The notes beneath the pieces were generated by a model. It saw only the letters and a program-made list of their open reading frames with translations, searched no databases and was not told where the DNA came from. A stretch of DNA of 17,481 bases from Pedosphaera sp. (GTDB lineage Bacteria; Verrucomicrobiota; Verrucomicrobiia; Limisphaerales; Pedosphaeraceae). Below, in pieces: positions 1 through 6,875 of this stretch. The stretch's first letter is position 1. Each line of letters opens with the position of its first letter. Where the stretch lies: the NCBI GenBank assembly GCA_028293465.1, contig JAQGOT010000187.1, forward strand, positions 1 through 17,481. The letters are read 5' to 3'. The translations under genes were made by a program, and so were the position numbers.

Positions 1-146
1 CGGTGGCGGGGTCGGTGGTTCTTTGACAATTTGCAAATTTCGAATGACGAATTTCAAAGTTCGAATGGAAGGGGTGCGTACTGACGTGGTCGAGGTCCGT
101 CGGAATGTCCAATGACGCAATGACCAATGCCCAAGGAAATCCCAAT

Positions 147-219
147 GTGTTAGCACACGGCCATCAAGTCTCAAGGTGTTGCGCACGGCCACCGGTCGGA
201 ATCCAAGGTGCTAGCGCAC
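147..219. repeat. Three hairpin-forming repeat units (29-32 bp spacing)
   Basis: Three related units occur at 147-158 (GTGTTAGCACAC), 176-186 (GTGTTGCGCAC) and 208-219 (GTGCTAGCGCAC), each followed by GGCCA or TGCCA. Each can fold into a 4-bp stem with a TAGC or TGC loop. The fourth base pair changes from T-A to T-G wobble to C-G, so pairing is kept while the sequence changes. The flanks (CCAAG before, partly shared bases after) are also similar, which suggests duplication of a unit of about 30 bp. Confidence 0.6.
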
Positions 220-229
220 TGCCACTGGG

Positions 230-279
230 AATCCAAGCAAATCCAGGTGAATCCAGGTGAATCCAAGCCAATCTAAGTT
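230..279. repeat. Degenerate 10-bp tandem repeat, five units
   Basis: Five consecutive decamers follow AATCCARGYN: AATCCAAGCA, AATCCAGGTG, AATCCAGGTG, AATCCAAGCC, AATCTAAGTT. Two more partial units (AATCCAGGGT, AATCCAAGTT) appear at about 388-407. The unit is close to one helical turn. No open reading frame uses it sensibly, so it is treated as non-coding. Confidence 0.75.
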
Positions 280-356
280 ATGCGAGTGCGGAATTCGAAG
301 TGCGGAATCGCGAAGGTTCGGGTTTGTCCGTGGACAGGGGGCGGTTTGAGGTTGCT

Positions 357-373
357 GCGGCTCATAGAGCCGC
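357..373. repeat. Perfect 7-bp palindrome, REP-like
   Basis: GCGGCTC (357-363) and GAGCCGC (367-373) form a perfect 7-bp, GC-rich stem with loop ATA. No T-tract follows on either strand, so an intrinsic terminator is unlikely. The compact GC-rich form resembles a repetitive extragenic palindrome. Copy number in the genome cannot be judged from this window. Confidence 0.5.
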
Positions 374-519
374 GATCCGTAAAGGCAAATCCAGGGTAAT
401 CCAAGTTGGGAGGGCGGGGGGGAGAAATGAGAGGAATGGGAAGGATGGGGCTGATGCGATATCTGAGGCGCAGGTTCCAAGGAAACAAACAAGCAAAAAT
501 AATCAGGAGAAATATATTT

Positions 520-861
520 ATGGCAAATAACAATAACATGTCCAAGTATCTGGCGAGGATGGAATGCAGGCTGGAGGCTCTCGAATTTGAGGTGAGGGAG
601 TTGCGGCGGTTTCGGCATTTTCAATACGGTTATTTTGAAGGGTTGAAACATTACGTGACGTCGCGGATTGCCGAGGTGGCGGGAACGGATCAGGGGTGGG
701 AGGTGGCAAAGGCGATTTACGCCATGAGGCGGGCGTACGATGAACGCATTTCAAAGATGGAGAATGATCATCCCGCGCTGGCGGCGGAAATGGATGTGCG
801 ATCCTTGGTTTCGAAGGAGTATCAGGATGATTTGTATTTTCCGAAGGAACCGGAGGCTTGA
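520..861 (+). CDS. Hypothetical protein, 113 aa, charged and helical
   Basis: I do not recognise this family. The chosen ATG at 520 has an AGGAG-like site (CAGGAG, 504-509) about 10 bases upstream. The same frame is open back to 406, but that part is arginine/glycine-rich and looks non-coding. An internal ATG at 538 is the alternative start. After a short Asn-rich N-terminus (residues 2-6) the protein is highly charged. Residues 8-33 (MSKYLARMECRLEALEFEV region) have heptad-like spacing of Leu/Met, suggesting a short coiled coil. A second probable helix covers residues 60-85. There is no signal peptide and no membrane segment, so it should be cytosolic. It stands alone, after a repeat-rich region, and ends before an intrinsic terminator. 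That it is a real gene is inferred from the start signal, the terminator and the reasonable composition. Confidence 0.65.
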   Translation: MANNNNMSKYLARMECRLEALEFEVRELRRFRHFQYGYFEGLKHYVTSRIAEVAGTDQGWEVAKAIYAMRRAYDERISKMENDHPALAAEMDVRSLVSKEYQDDLYFPKEPEA

Positions 862-901
862 ACTTTTCCCATTCTCATGCCGGGTGGAGAACGCAGTCCA
901 T

Positions 902-929
902 GGGGACTTCTGTTGGTGTCCCCGTTTTT
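902..929 (+). terminator. Intrinsic terminator after the 113-aa gene
   Basis: GGGGAC (902-907) pairs with GTCCCC (918-923) around a 10-nt loop and is followed by GTTTTTG. The T-tract is on the plus strand only, so it stops transcription from the 520-861 gene before the convergent ACT-domain gene. Confidence 0.75.
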
Positions 930-974
930 GTTTCACTCAATTGTTTGAACCCTCAGTGGGGCTTGAGTTTGAGG

Positions 975-1433
975 CTACCGGGAAATATCCGATTGCCGCA
1001 GGACGCGGAACTGGTGGCGCTGAAGGACCTTCTCGGCCATTTCGTTATCCTCCATGCTCAGGGCCATGATCGATTTGCCATGCGGATGGGGGATGAAGGA
1101 GTAGAGATAGTTGATGTTGATTTCGGCTTCGAGCAAGGCGGCCATGAGCATCCCCAATTCCGTGGCGGCATCGAGCTCAACCACCAGCAGATCACTCTCG
1201 GTGAAGGGGAAATCGTGCGTGTGCAGCAATTCGCGGGCGCGGTCGGGGTCGTCGGTCACGAACCGGATGATCGCGCTGTCGGTGGTGTCCAACACGGTGA
1301 GCGCGAGGATATGCACCTCGTGCGAACCCAGGAGCGCCGTCAGGTCATGCAAGCGCCCCAATCGGTTGGCGGTGAAGACCGAAAGTTGTTTTACGTACCT
1401 GGGTTCCCGGGCCGGGATTGCTTTTGCAGCCAT
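975..1433 (-). CDS. Tandem ACT-domain protein
   Basis: A 152-aa protein made almost only of two ACT-like modules. Residues 14-80 begin 'VKQLSVFTANRLGRL', the classic first strand plus the Gly-Arg-Leu turn at the start of the first ACT helix. Residues 82-150 form a second copy with 'ALLEAEININYLYSF' in its helix/strand. ACT domains bind small ligands, usually amino acids, and regulate enzymes or act alone as sensors. There is no attached catalytic domain, so the likely role is cytosolic ligand sensing or control of a partner enzyme; the partner cannot be named. The ATG at 1433 is chosen because homology-like sequence begins soon after. A GTG at 1448 in the same frame would add five residues (including three Tyr). 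Neither has a clear ribosome binding site. It lies divergent from the DUF606 gene. Confidence 0.85.
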   Translation of the reverse strand: MAAKAIPAREPRYVKQLSVFTANRLGRLHDLTALLGSHEVHILALTVLDTTDSAIIRFVTDDPDRARELLHTHDFPFTESDLLVVELDAATELGMLMAALLEAEININYLYSFIPHPHGKSIMALSMEDNEMAEKVLQRHQFRVLRQSDISR

Positions 1434-1689
1434 GTAGTAATAAGCCACACCCTGCGGCGGTGCGCATGGGAAATTTCAGCGCGAAGCGGGGTGTTTACCC
1501 CGGTCAAAATCGGGCGGCCATTGCCGATAATGGCTCGGGTTTTGCCTCGCCGGGCGGCGAGTCTCACGCGGTCAGGCGGCGGACGGAGGAAAATTTGTGG
1601 CGCAGGCATGAACGCTTTTGGCAGGATGCCGACTGGCGGACGGGGGAGACCGGGTGGCGGCGAACTTCTTCCAAGCCGAGAATGAAATT
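1434..1689. other. Intergenic region between divergent genes
   Basis: This spacer separates the minus-strand ACT gene from the plus-strand DUF606 gene and must hold promoters for both. I see no clear sigma70 boxes, hairpin or repeat. The plus frame leading into the DUF606 gene is open from a TTG at 1618, but the added residues do not look like a membrane protein and are judged non-coding. Confidence 0.4.
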
Positions 1690-2133
1690 ATGAACCTGTT
1701 GAAGCTTTTTGCTTTGATTGCCGGCGCGCTTTTGCCGCTTCAGGCCGGGATTAATACGCAGCTCAAGAATTACCTTGGCAATGCGAGCTTGGCATCGCTC
1801 GTCTCATTTGTCGCGGGCGCAGTCAGTTTGCTGCTTTACGTGGGGTTGTTGCGTCCGTCGCTGCCGTCAGCCGGCGCGTTGGGGCGGGTGCCGTGGTGGG
1901 CGTGGGTCGGCGGAGGAGTGTGCGGTGCCATCTACGTGGTACTGGTCATCCTGACGGTGCAACGACTCGGGGCAGCCATCGGTTTTTCGCTCATCATTGC
2001 GGGGCAGATGGTGATGTCCGCGGTCCTGGACCAGTTCGGGTGGGTGGGATTTCAGCCACACGCCATGAGCCTGGGGCGGGGGATAGGTTTGGCTTTGGTG
2101 GTTTTGGGCGTGGTGTTGATTCGGAAATTTTAG
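1690..2133 (+). CDS. DMT-superfamily membrane protein, YdcZ/DUF606 type
   Basis: A 147-aa, very hydrophobic protein with about five membrane-spanning segments (roughly residues 5-21, 34-54, 69-90, 95-114, 130-145). The pattern 'GALLPLQAGINTQLKNYLGN' near the N-terminus, with a small/Gly-rich first helix and 'QAGIN..L', and 'GFSLIIAGQMVMSAVLDQFGW' (residues 98-118) are hallmarks of the DUF606/YdcZ family of the drug/metabolite transporter superfamily. Members of about 140-150 aa are half-size units and usually work as dimers or as adjacent gene pairs. No second half is visible here, so a homodimer is likely. The substrate is unknown. The ATG at 1690 puts the first helix right at the N-terminus; only a weak GAG precedes it. 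Confidence 0.85.
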   Translation: MNLLKLFALIAGALLPLQAGINTQLKNYLGNASLASLVSFVAGAVSLLLYVGLLRPSLPSAGALGRVPWWAWVGGGVCGAIYVVLVILTVQRLGAAIGFSLIIAGQMVMSAVLDQFGWVGFQPHAMSLGRGIGLALVVLGVVLIRKF

Positions 2134-2540
2134 GTTTGCCGGAAGGAGTTCCCTGTGGCCAGAACTGGGAACGGGGCGGGAAAGGCTGGAAGCGGTGCTG
2201 CGGTTTGGCGCTCAAAACTTGTGTAACCTGGTACGCAGAATGTACGTCTGAAAAGTTAGTGTAAGTTTCTCTGGGAATCGGCGGCGTGTTTGGATACGGT
2301 CGGGCGGGTCGAAAGACTCATTATCAGGAAGATCGGGTGTTTGAAAAGGTTTGCTTTGATTTTAGCTTCGCTGGTTCCGGCCGGCAACGCGTGTTTCACT
2401 GGACTTTCGTCCAAGGACATCGTCTTTCTCCCCGTCATTCCACACACCGGCGATGGACCGTGCCTGCGCCAACCGGTTCCCATCAAGTCTTCCGTCGCCG
2501 CTTCGATTCAGACACAGAAACCCTCCGCAATCTACGATAC
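2134..2540. other. Intergenic leader region of the propeller gene
   Basis: About 400 bases without a convincing gene. GTTCCC (2148-2153) and GGGAAC (2167-2172) can pair around a 13-nt loop just after the DUF606 stop, but no T-tract follows. Two plus-strand frames stay open here. One continues in frame into the propeller gene, whose real start is set by its signal peptide at 2541. The other (2290-2544) ends at an ATGA overlap with that start and is treated as chance. No confident promoter was found. Confidence 0.45.
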
Positions 2541-4679
2541 ATGAAACAGCATCAGCCTCAAAACTTCAGGCTCGCTCGACCGACAGCGTGGTTTTCAATC
2601 CTTGCGAGCCTGGTCCTGGCGGGTGCCTGGGTGCCGGAACTGCGCGCGCAAGGCCAGACGAACGCGAACGTCCTCACCTACCACAACGACCAGGCGCGGA
2701 CCGGGCAGAACCTGAATGAAACCGTGCTCACGTTGAACAATGTGAACACCACCGGCTTTGGTAAGCTGTTCACCTATACATTGGATGGTTGGGTTTTTGC
2801 GCAGCCATTATATGTCGAGGGCGTTTCGATCCCCGGCAAAGGCAAACATAATGTCATCTACATCGCCACCGAGCATAACAGCGTTTACGCATTCGACGCG
2901 GACAGTGATCAAGGGCCGAACGCGGCGCCGCTCTGGCAGGTCAGTTTCATCAATCCGGCCGCCGGGGTGACGACGGTGCCGATGAGCACTTTCGGCTTCG
3001 ATAATCCCCCCGAACTGGGGATCACCGGAACACCGGTGATCGATCCTTCGACCGGCACGCTGTTCGTGGTGGCGAAAATCAAGACGGTTACCAACAGCGT
3101 CGCCCGCTACGCCGAGCGGTTGTTCGCGCTGGACATCAGCACCGGCCACACAAACTTTGGCGGGTCCATCGATATTTCGCCCACCGTGCCTGGCACGGGC
3201 GCCGGCAGTTCGCAGGGGAAAGTGCAGTTCGATGCGCTTTACGACTTTCAGCGGGCGGGCTTGGCCTTGCAAAATGGGATAGTTTATGTCGCGTTCGCTT
3301 CCCAAGGCGATCAAGGTCCGTATCACGGCTGGGTGGTGGGTTACGACGCGCACACGTTGAAGCAAGTCCAGGTTTACAACTCCACCCCCAATGGATTTCA
3401 GGGCGGCATTTGGATGGGCGGGGGAGCGCCGGCGGTCGATGAGGCGGGAAACTTTTATGTCATGACCGGCAACGGCACATTCGACGTGAGCACCCCCGTG
3501 GTTGATTTTGGGGAAAGCTTTGTGAAATTAACACCGCAGGGGACCAACCTGGTGCCGACGGATTATTTTACTCCTTACAATCAGGCGTACCTGAACCAAA
3601 TTGATGGTGACCTGGGTTCCGGCGCGCCGATGGTGTTGCCCGATTCCGCAGGCAGCCCGGCGCATCGGCATCTGCTGACCGGGGCGGGCAAGTATTCGAC
3701 GATCTACCTGCTGGATCGCGACAACATGGGCCATTACAACCCCTCCACCAACAACCCCGACAGCCAAGCCGTCCAAACCATCAATGTCCAGGTGGCGAGC
3801 ATCTTCGCCACGCCTGCTTATTTTAATGGATTGATCTATTACCTCGGCGTGAACGGGTACTTGAGAGCTTACAGCATCTCCAACGCCCAGATGTCGCCAT
3901 TGCCGGTTTCTCAGGCCACCGACCAGATCGGCTTTCCCGGGGCCACGCCGAGCATTTCGGCCAATGGGACGAATGACGGCATTGTCTGGGTAATTCGGAA
4001 CGATGCGTTTAACGCATCGCGAGGCCCTTCGGTTTTGCTGGCTTATAATGCAACCAACCTTTTTCAACGTTTGTACCAAAGCACAGATGCCGGTACTCGT
4101 GACTCGTTGGGCATGGCGCAGAAATTTTCCGTGCCCACGATCGCGAACGGCAAGGTTTATGTGGCCACCGCCTTTGGGCTGACGGCGTTTGGCAATTTGG
4201 GCGCGCCTTTTGTCACGACGCAGCCGCAGAGTCAGACGGTCGGGGAGGGGACGAATGTCACGTTCAACGTCGGGGCGGGCGGCACGCCGCCGTTGCGCTT
4301 CCAATGGCAATTCAACGGCGCTGACATCGTCGGCGCCACCAATACCTGGTTGACCTTGAGCAACACGCAGGCGGTGCTTGAGGGCACTTACACCGTGAAC
4401 GTCGCCAATTCCATTGCGAGCGTCAGCAGTGATCCGGCTGAATTGGTGGTCAACCCGCCGCCACCTCTATTATCGATCAACGCCGCCCAGGAACTTACCA
4501 TCCAAGGCGAGGCAGGGCGGACCTATTCGATTCAATCCACCACGGATTTGGCGGATGGCGAGGCGGGATGGGTGACGACGGCGATCGTGACGCTGACGAA
4601 CTCAACGCAGTTGCTGATCAACGCCGAAGGCAGCGCTGAATCGCAACGGTTCTATCGAGCCAAGGCGGGCGCGTTTTAA
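2541..4679 (+). CDS. Secreted PQQ-like beta-propeller protein with Ig-like and C-terminal RFYR module
   Basis: A 712-aa exported protein. Residues 1-36 are a signal peptide: basic N-region, hydrophobic core 'WFSILASLVLAGAWV', and cleavage near AQG. Residues about 45-555 are blade-like repeats of the pyrroloquinoline-quinone/quinoprotein type: 'VIYIATEHNSVYAFDAD' (105-121), 'GTPVIDPSTGTLFVVAK', 'NGIVYVAFASQGD', 'YSTIYLLDRDNMGHY', and 'NGKVYVATAFGLTAFG' (536-551). These give a beta-propeller, but I cannot see the full cofactor-binding set of a dehydrogenase, so a binding or structural role is possible. Residues about 557-637 are an Ig-like domain ('TTQPQSQTVGEGTNVTF ... GTYTVNVAN'). Residues 643-712 form a C-terminal module ending in RFYR. 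The start is set by the signal peptide; no clear ribosome site is seen. Outer-surface or extracellular location is inferred. Confidence 0.88.
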   Translation: MKQHQPQNFRLARPTAWFSILASLVLAGAWVPELRAQGQTNANVLTYHNDQARTGQNLNETVLTLNNVNTTGFGKLFTYTLDGWVFAQPLYVEGVSIPGKGKHNVIYIATEHNSVYAFDADSDQGPNAAPLWQVSFINPAAGVTTVPMSTFGFDNPPELGITGTPVIDPSTGTLFVVAKIKTVTNSVARYAERLFALDISTGHTNFGGSIDISPTVPGTGAGSSQGKVQFDALYDFQRAGLALQNGIVYVAFASQGDQGPYHGWVVGYDAHTLKQVQVYNSTPNGFQGGIWMGGGAPAVDEAGNFYVMTGNGTFDVSTPVVDFGESFVKLTPQGTNLVPTDYFTPYNQAYLNQIDGDLGSGAPMVLPDSAGSPAHRHLLTGAGKYSTIYLLDRDNMGHYNPSTNNPDSQAVQTINVQVASIFATPAYFNGLIYYLGVNGYLRAYSISNAQMSPLPVSQATDQIGFPGATPSISANGTNDGIVWVIRNDAFNASRGPSVLLAYNATNLFQRLYQSTDAGTRDSLGMAQKFSVPTIANGKVYVATAFGLTAFGNLGAPFVTTQPQSQTVGEGTNVTFNVGAGGTPPLRFQWQFNGADIVGATNTWLTLSNTQAVLEGTYTVNVANSIASVSSDPAELVVNPPPPLLSINAAQELTIQGEAGRTYSIQSTTDLADGEAGWVTTAIVTLTNSTQLLINAEGSAESQRFYRAKAGAF

Positions 4680-4711
4680 GCTGGATTGTGAAAGGCTGGA
4701 ATCGAAGCCGT

Positions 4712-5266
4712 TCAATGCAGGATCAGGCGGTAAAAGCGGCGTCCGAGCGCGTTGGTTTGCGTATCTTGGTAATTGACCCAGCCGTTGGCGGCTGCCGGTG
4801 TGGTTTGCAGGACCGTGGCCCAGGCTTTCAAGTCCGTGCTGGCTTGAACCTCGTAATAATGGCCCGGGGCCACCGCGAACTTCAGGTTCATGGGACTGGC
4901 AGGATTGGCTTTCGGGGAATTCAGGAGCACGCCGGGAATATTATAAACAATCTCGCTCGAGCGGGGACCTTCAACCCCGGCAATATTGTACCCGGTGATG
5001 ACGAAATAGTTGGTTTGACCTTCCTTGAGGCTGGAGACGGTGGCGGTTGTATTCGTGCCGACATCAATGCGATTGGGGTAGCTGCCGCTCGCGTTTCCGT
5101 AATAAAGGACATAACCGACCGTGCCGGGATCCGTATCGGGATTCCAGCCCAAGACCAAACTCTGGCTGCCGTGCGCCAACGGGCAGAGGGAAAGCAGCAG
5201 CAGGACCAAAATTGAGTACCCCGTTGCTTTCGGCGAAACCAGCTTTTGAAAAAATCCAACAATCAT
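4712..5266 (-). CDS. Secreted fibronectin type III protein with C-terminal RFYR module
   Basis: A 184-aa exported protein. Residues 1-33 are a signal peptide with hydrophobic core 'YSILVLLLLSLCPLA' and a likely cut after AHG. Residues 36-108 are one fibronectin type III domain: 'SLVLGWNPDTDPGTVGYVLYYG' opens it and 'YFVITGYNIAGVEGPRS' gives the typical late strands. Residues about 114-184 are a module with 'YYEVQASTDLKAW' and, near the end, 'RRFYRL'. The frame is open upstream to 5362, but the ATG at 5266 leads directly into the signal peptide and is preferred. The gene is tail to tail with the propeller gene, separated by only 32 bases, and both proteins end in the same kind of module. A role in surface binding or as a partner of other secreted proteins is inferred; no catalytic residues are seen. 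Confidence 0.82.
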   Translation of the reverse strand: MIVGFFQKLVSPKATGYSILVLLLLSLCPLAHGSQSLVLGWNPDTDPGTVGYVLYYGNASGSYPNRIDVGTNTTATVSSLKEGQTNYFVITGYNIAGVEGPRSSEIVYNIPGVLLNSPKANPASPMNLKFAVAPGHYYEVQASTDLKAWATVLQTTPAAANGWVNYQDTQTNALGRRFYRLILH

Positions 5267-5654
5267 ATGAAATGTTTTTCGAGTTTGCCGACGAGGGTTC
5301 CGGCCTGAGAGTTTATTTCCGACACGGTGATTATTCCTGCTGTCGTAGGTCGCTAGATCCATCTGGCGGGGTGATTAGCGGAATCCATGCCAACGTGATC
5401 AGGATTGTGCTGAGCCGTTGATTGAGAACGAATTGGAGCTGAAGGCAAGTCAGGCTGACGGCTTCATCCGATGGTGCCCAATGCAATGTGCATGCCTGAT
5501 TTCCGCTTGGATTGCGTTATTCACGATGAGGTTAACCGCGAATGTCCATCAGCCGACAGTGTCTGTCCTTGCTTTTGACAGTGGCGCGGCAACTTGCCGG
5601 CGGGCAAGCGGGTAAGGATTCGGCCGGGGAAGGCGGGAGGGTTGGGCCTCGAAA
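5267..5654. other. Intergenic region with inverted and direct repeats
   Basis: No convincing gene. A 65-codon plus-strand frame (5418-5615) has an unremarkable, cysteine-scattered product and no start signal. Visible elements: GACAG/CTGTC inverted repeat (5555-5567), a second GACAGTG at 5577-5583, and CTTGCC/GGCAAG (5593-5608), a 6-bp stem with a 4-nt loop. The last lies about 45 bases beyond the end of the minus-strand 75-aa gene and could help end its transcript, but it has no T-tract. Confidence 0.45.
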
Positions 5655-5882
5655 CTAGTTTGAATCTGAGGCAGCTTGGGAATTCAATTCGCTGAACCCG
5701 CGTCGCTCGGAGGCTTTTCGGGCTTGATTTATCTTGCGGTTCACAACCAGGTTGTCGGTCACGATGGCGATGATGAAAGTGATGGTGCAAGCAACCGCCA
5801 ACGCGGCAATCAGCATCGAGGGATTGGCCTGGCAAGCCCGCAGCAGGGATGCCAGTTCAAATTCGATGTTGTTCAGATTCAT
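5655..5882 (-). CDS. Small single-pass membrane protein, 75 aa
   Basis: Not a family I recognise. Residues 22-42 form one strong membrane helix ('SMLIAALAVACTITFIIAIV'). It follows an acidic, helix-prone N-terminus (residues 1-19) and is followed by a basic segment (residues 48-61, 'NRKINQARKASERR'). By the positive-inside rule the C-terminus is cytosolic. The tail is polar. The ATG at 5882 is preceded by only a weak purine stretch (GAAGC). It is divergent from the SGNH-hydrolase gene. The sharp hydrophobic/basic layout argues for a real gene, but nothing indicates its function. Confidence 0.6.
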   Translation of the reverse strand: MNLNNIEFELASLLRACQANPSMLIAALAVACTITFIIAIVTDNLVVNRKINQARKASERRGFSELNSQAASDSN

Positions 5883-6042
5883 TTTGCTTCAAGACCAGAT
5901 TCAATTCGCTGCTTGGACGCAGAAAGCCTGCCAAGTGTTCAAAATTTGCGAGAGCGCCAAAATAACTTTGCACCGACTGCCGGACGCACCGAAACCGTAC
6001 TTCCAAAAGCGGCGGCAGCCAGCTATGCTCGCAAGCACACTT

Positions 6043-6813
6043 ATGAACGACCATTTCTCAGAAAAGAACACTGTCAACCGGCGAAAGTTCCTCACAATTT
6101 CTGGAGCCGCATTGGGGGCGGCGGGCCTTGCGGGTTTGTCCCCGGCTTCCGCCAACGCCGCGGAGACCGGTCGCAAATTGGTGGGGAAAAACGATGTCGT
6201 TCTCTTCCAAGGTGATTCCATCACCGATGCGGGTCGGAGCCGGGAGAAGGCCGGGACGCTGAATGATCAAGCGGCGATGGGTTCGGGCTACGCCTGGTTG
6301 GCGGGCGCGGAATTGCTGGTGGATCGTCCCAAGGATGGATTGAAGGTTTTCAATCGCGGCATCAGCGGCAACAAAGTGTTCCAGCTCGCGGATCGCTGGC
6401 AGGCGGATTGCCTGGATCTCAAGCCGAATGTGCTCAGCATTCTCATCGGAGTGAATGACATTTGGCACAAGCTGGATGGGAAATATCAGGGAACGGTGGA
6501 GACCTACGAACGGGATTATCGCGCGCTGCTGGAGCGCACGCGGAAAGCGTTGCCCAAGGTGAAACTCGTCATTTGCGAGCCCTTCGTCCTGCGGTGTGGC
6601 GCGATCAATGACAAATGGTTTCCCGAGTTTGATGAGTATCGCGCGGCCGCCAAGCGGGTGGCTGGGACGTTCCGTGCCACCTTCGTTCCATTCCAAACCA
6701 TGTTCGACGAGGCGGTCAAATATGCCCCGGCAGAGCATTGGGCTAACGATGGGGTCCATCCCTCCGCTGCGGGCGCCTCGCTGATGGCCCACGAATGGCT
6801 GCGGGCGGTTTAG
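6043..6813 (+). CDS. Tat-exported SGNH/GDSL hydrolase
   Basis: A 256-aa hydrolase of the SGNH superfamily (esterase, lipase or carbohydrate deacetylase). Residues 1-40 are a twin-arginine signal: 'NRRKFLTISGAALGAAGLAG' with RR at 13-14 and a cut likely near ANAAE. Block I is 'FQGDSITDAG' with nucleophile Ser59. Block II Gly106 is in 'NRGISGN'. Block III is 'GVNDIW' with Asn138. Block V is 'NDGVHPSAAG' with Asp236 and His239. All four family residues are present and the length is normal, so it should be active. The protein folds before export and works in the periplasm or outside. Start choice: ATG 6043 puts the RR motif at the usual distance; ATG 6025 would add six residues; neither has a good ribosome site. 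It converges on the esterase gene, so both may act on acyl or acetyl groups of polysaccharides; that is inference. Confidence 0.9.
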   Translation: MNDHFSEKNTVNRRKFLTISGAALGAAGLAGLSPASANAAETGRKLVGKNDVVLFQGDSITDAGRSREKAGTLNDQAAMGSGYAWLAGAELLVDRPKDGLKVFNRGISGNKVFQLADRWQADCLDLKPNVLSILIGVNDIWHKLDGKYQGTVETYERDYRALLERTRKALPKVKLVICEPFVLRCGAINDKWFPEFDEYRAAAKRVAGTFRATFVPFQTMFDEAVKYAPAEHWANDGVHPSAAGASLMAHEWLRAV

Positions 6814-6843
6814 GCGCTTGCAGGGACAGGTCTGCCGACGGTC

Positions 6844-6875
6844 GCCAGCGGGCCGGTATATCCGCCGCGACTGGC
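6844..6875. terminator. Stem-loop in the convergent gap
   Basis: GCCAG (6844-6848) pairs with CTGGC (6871-6875), with an inner CGG/CCG pairing and internal loops. It sits exactly between the stop codons of the convergent hydrolase and esterase genes. No T-tract follows on either strand, so intrinsic termination is weakly supported; it may protect transcript ends. Confidence 0.3.

Larger units (their letters stand above)
1..519. repeat. Repeat-rich non-coding region
   Basis: No convincing gene is visible in these bases. The stretch is a patchwork of short degenerate repeats. TTCGAATG occurs at 39-46 and 60-67. AATG-led 7-8-mers start at 104, 111, 119 and 126. Three hairpin units lie at 147-219, five AATCCAAG/AATCCAGG decamers at 230-279, and GTGCGGAAT twice near 286-308. 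A small inverted repeat TGTCC/GGACA is at 325-336, a perfect palindrome at 357-373 and a G-run cluster at 408-422. The frames that stay open here give low-complexity, implausible proteins. Repeats of this style are common between genes in Verrucomicrobiota and Planctomycetota; that link is from general knowledge, not a search. Confidence 0.75.

Noticed and set aside
1..519. CRISPR array or retron RNA in the repeat-rich left end
   Set aside because: The repeats are 7-12 bases, degenerate and without uniform spacers, and there is no cas gene or reverse transcriptase in the window.
2290..2544. An 84-codon plus-strand frame before the propeller gene, with a signal-peptide-like stretch and an ATGA overlap with the propeller start
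   Set aside because: It starts only with TTG, has no ribosome site, and after residue 30 has no domain-like order. A second frame is open over the same bases, so chance openness in GC-rich DNA is enough.
2541..4679. A PQQ-dependent alcohol or glucose dehydrogenase
   Set aside because: The blades are quinoprotein-like, but I cannot identify the calcium/PQQ-binding residues or a cytochrome domain, and the Ig and RFYR modules point to a surface protein.
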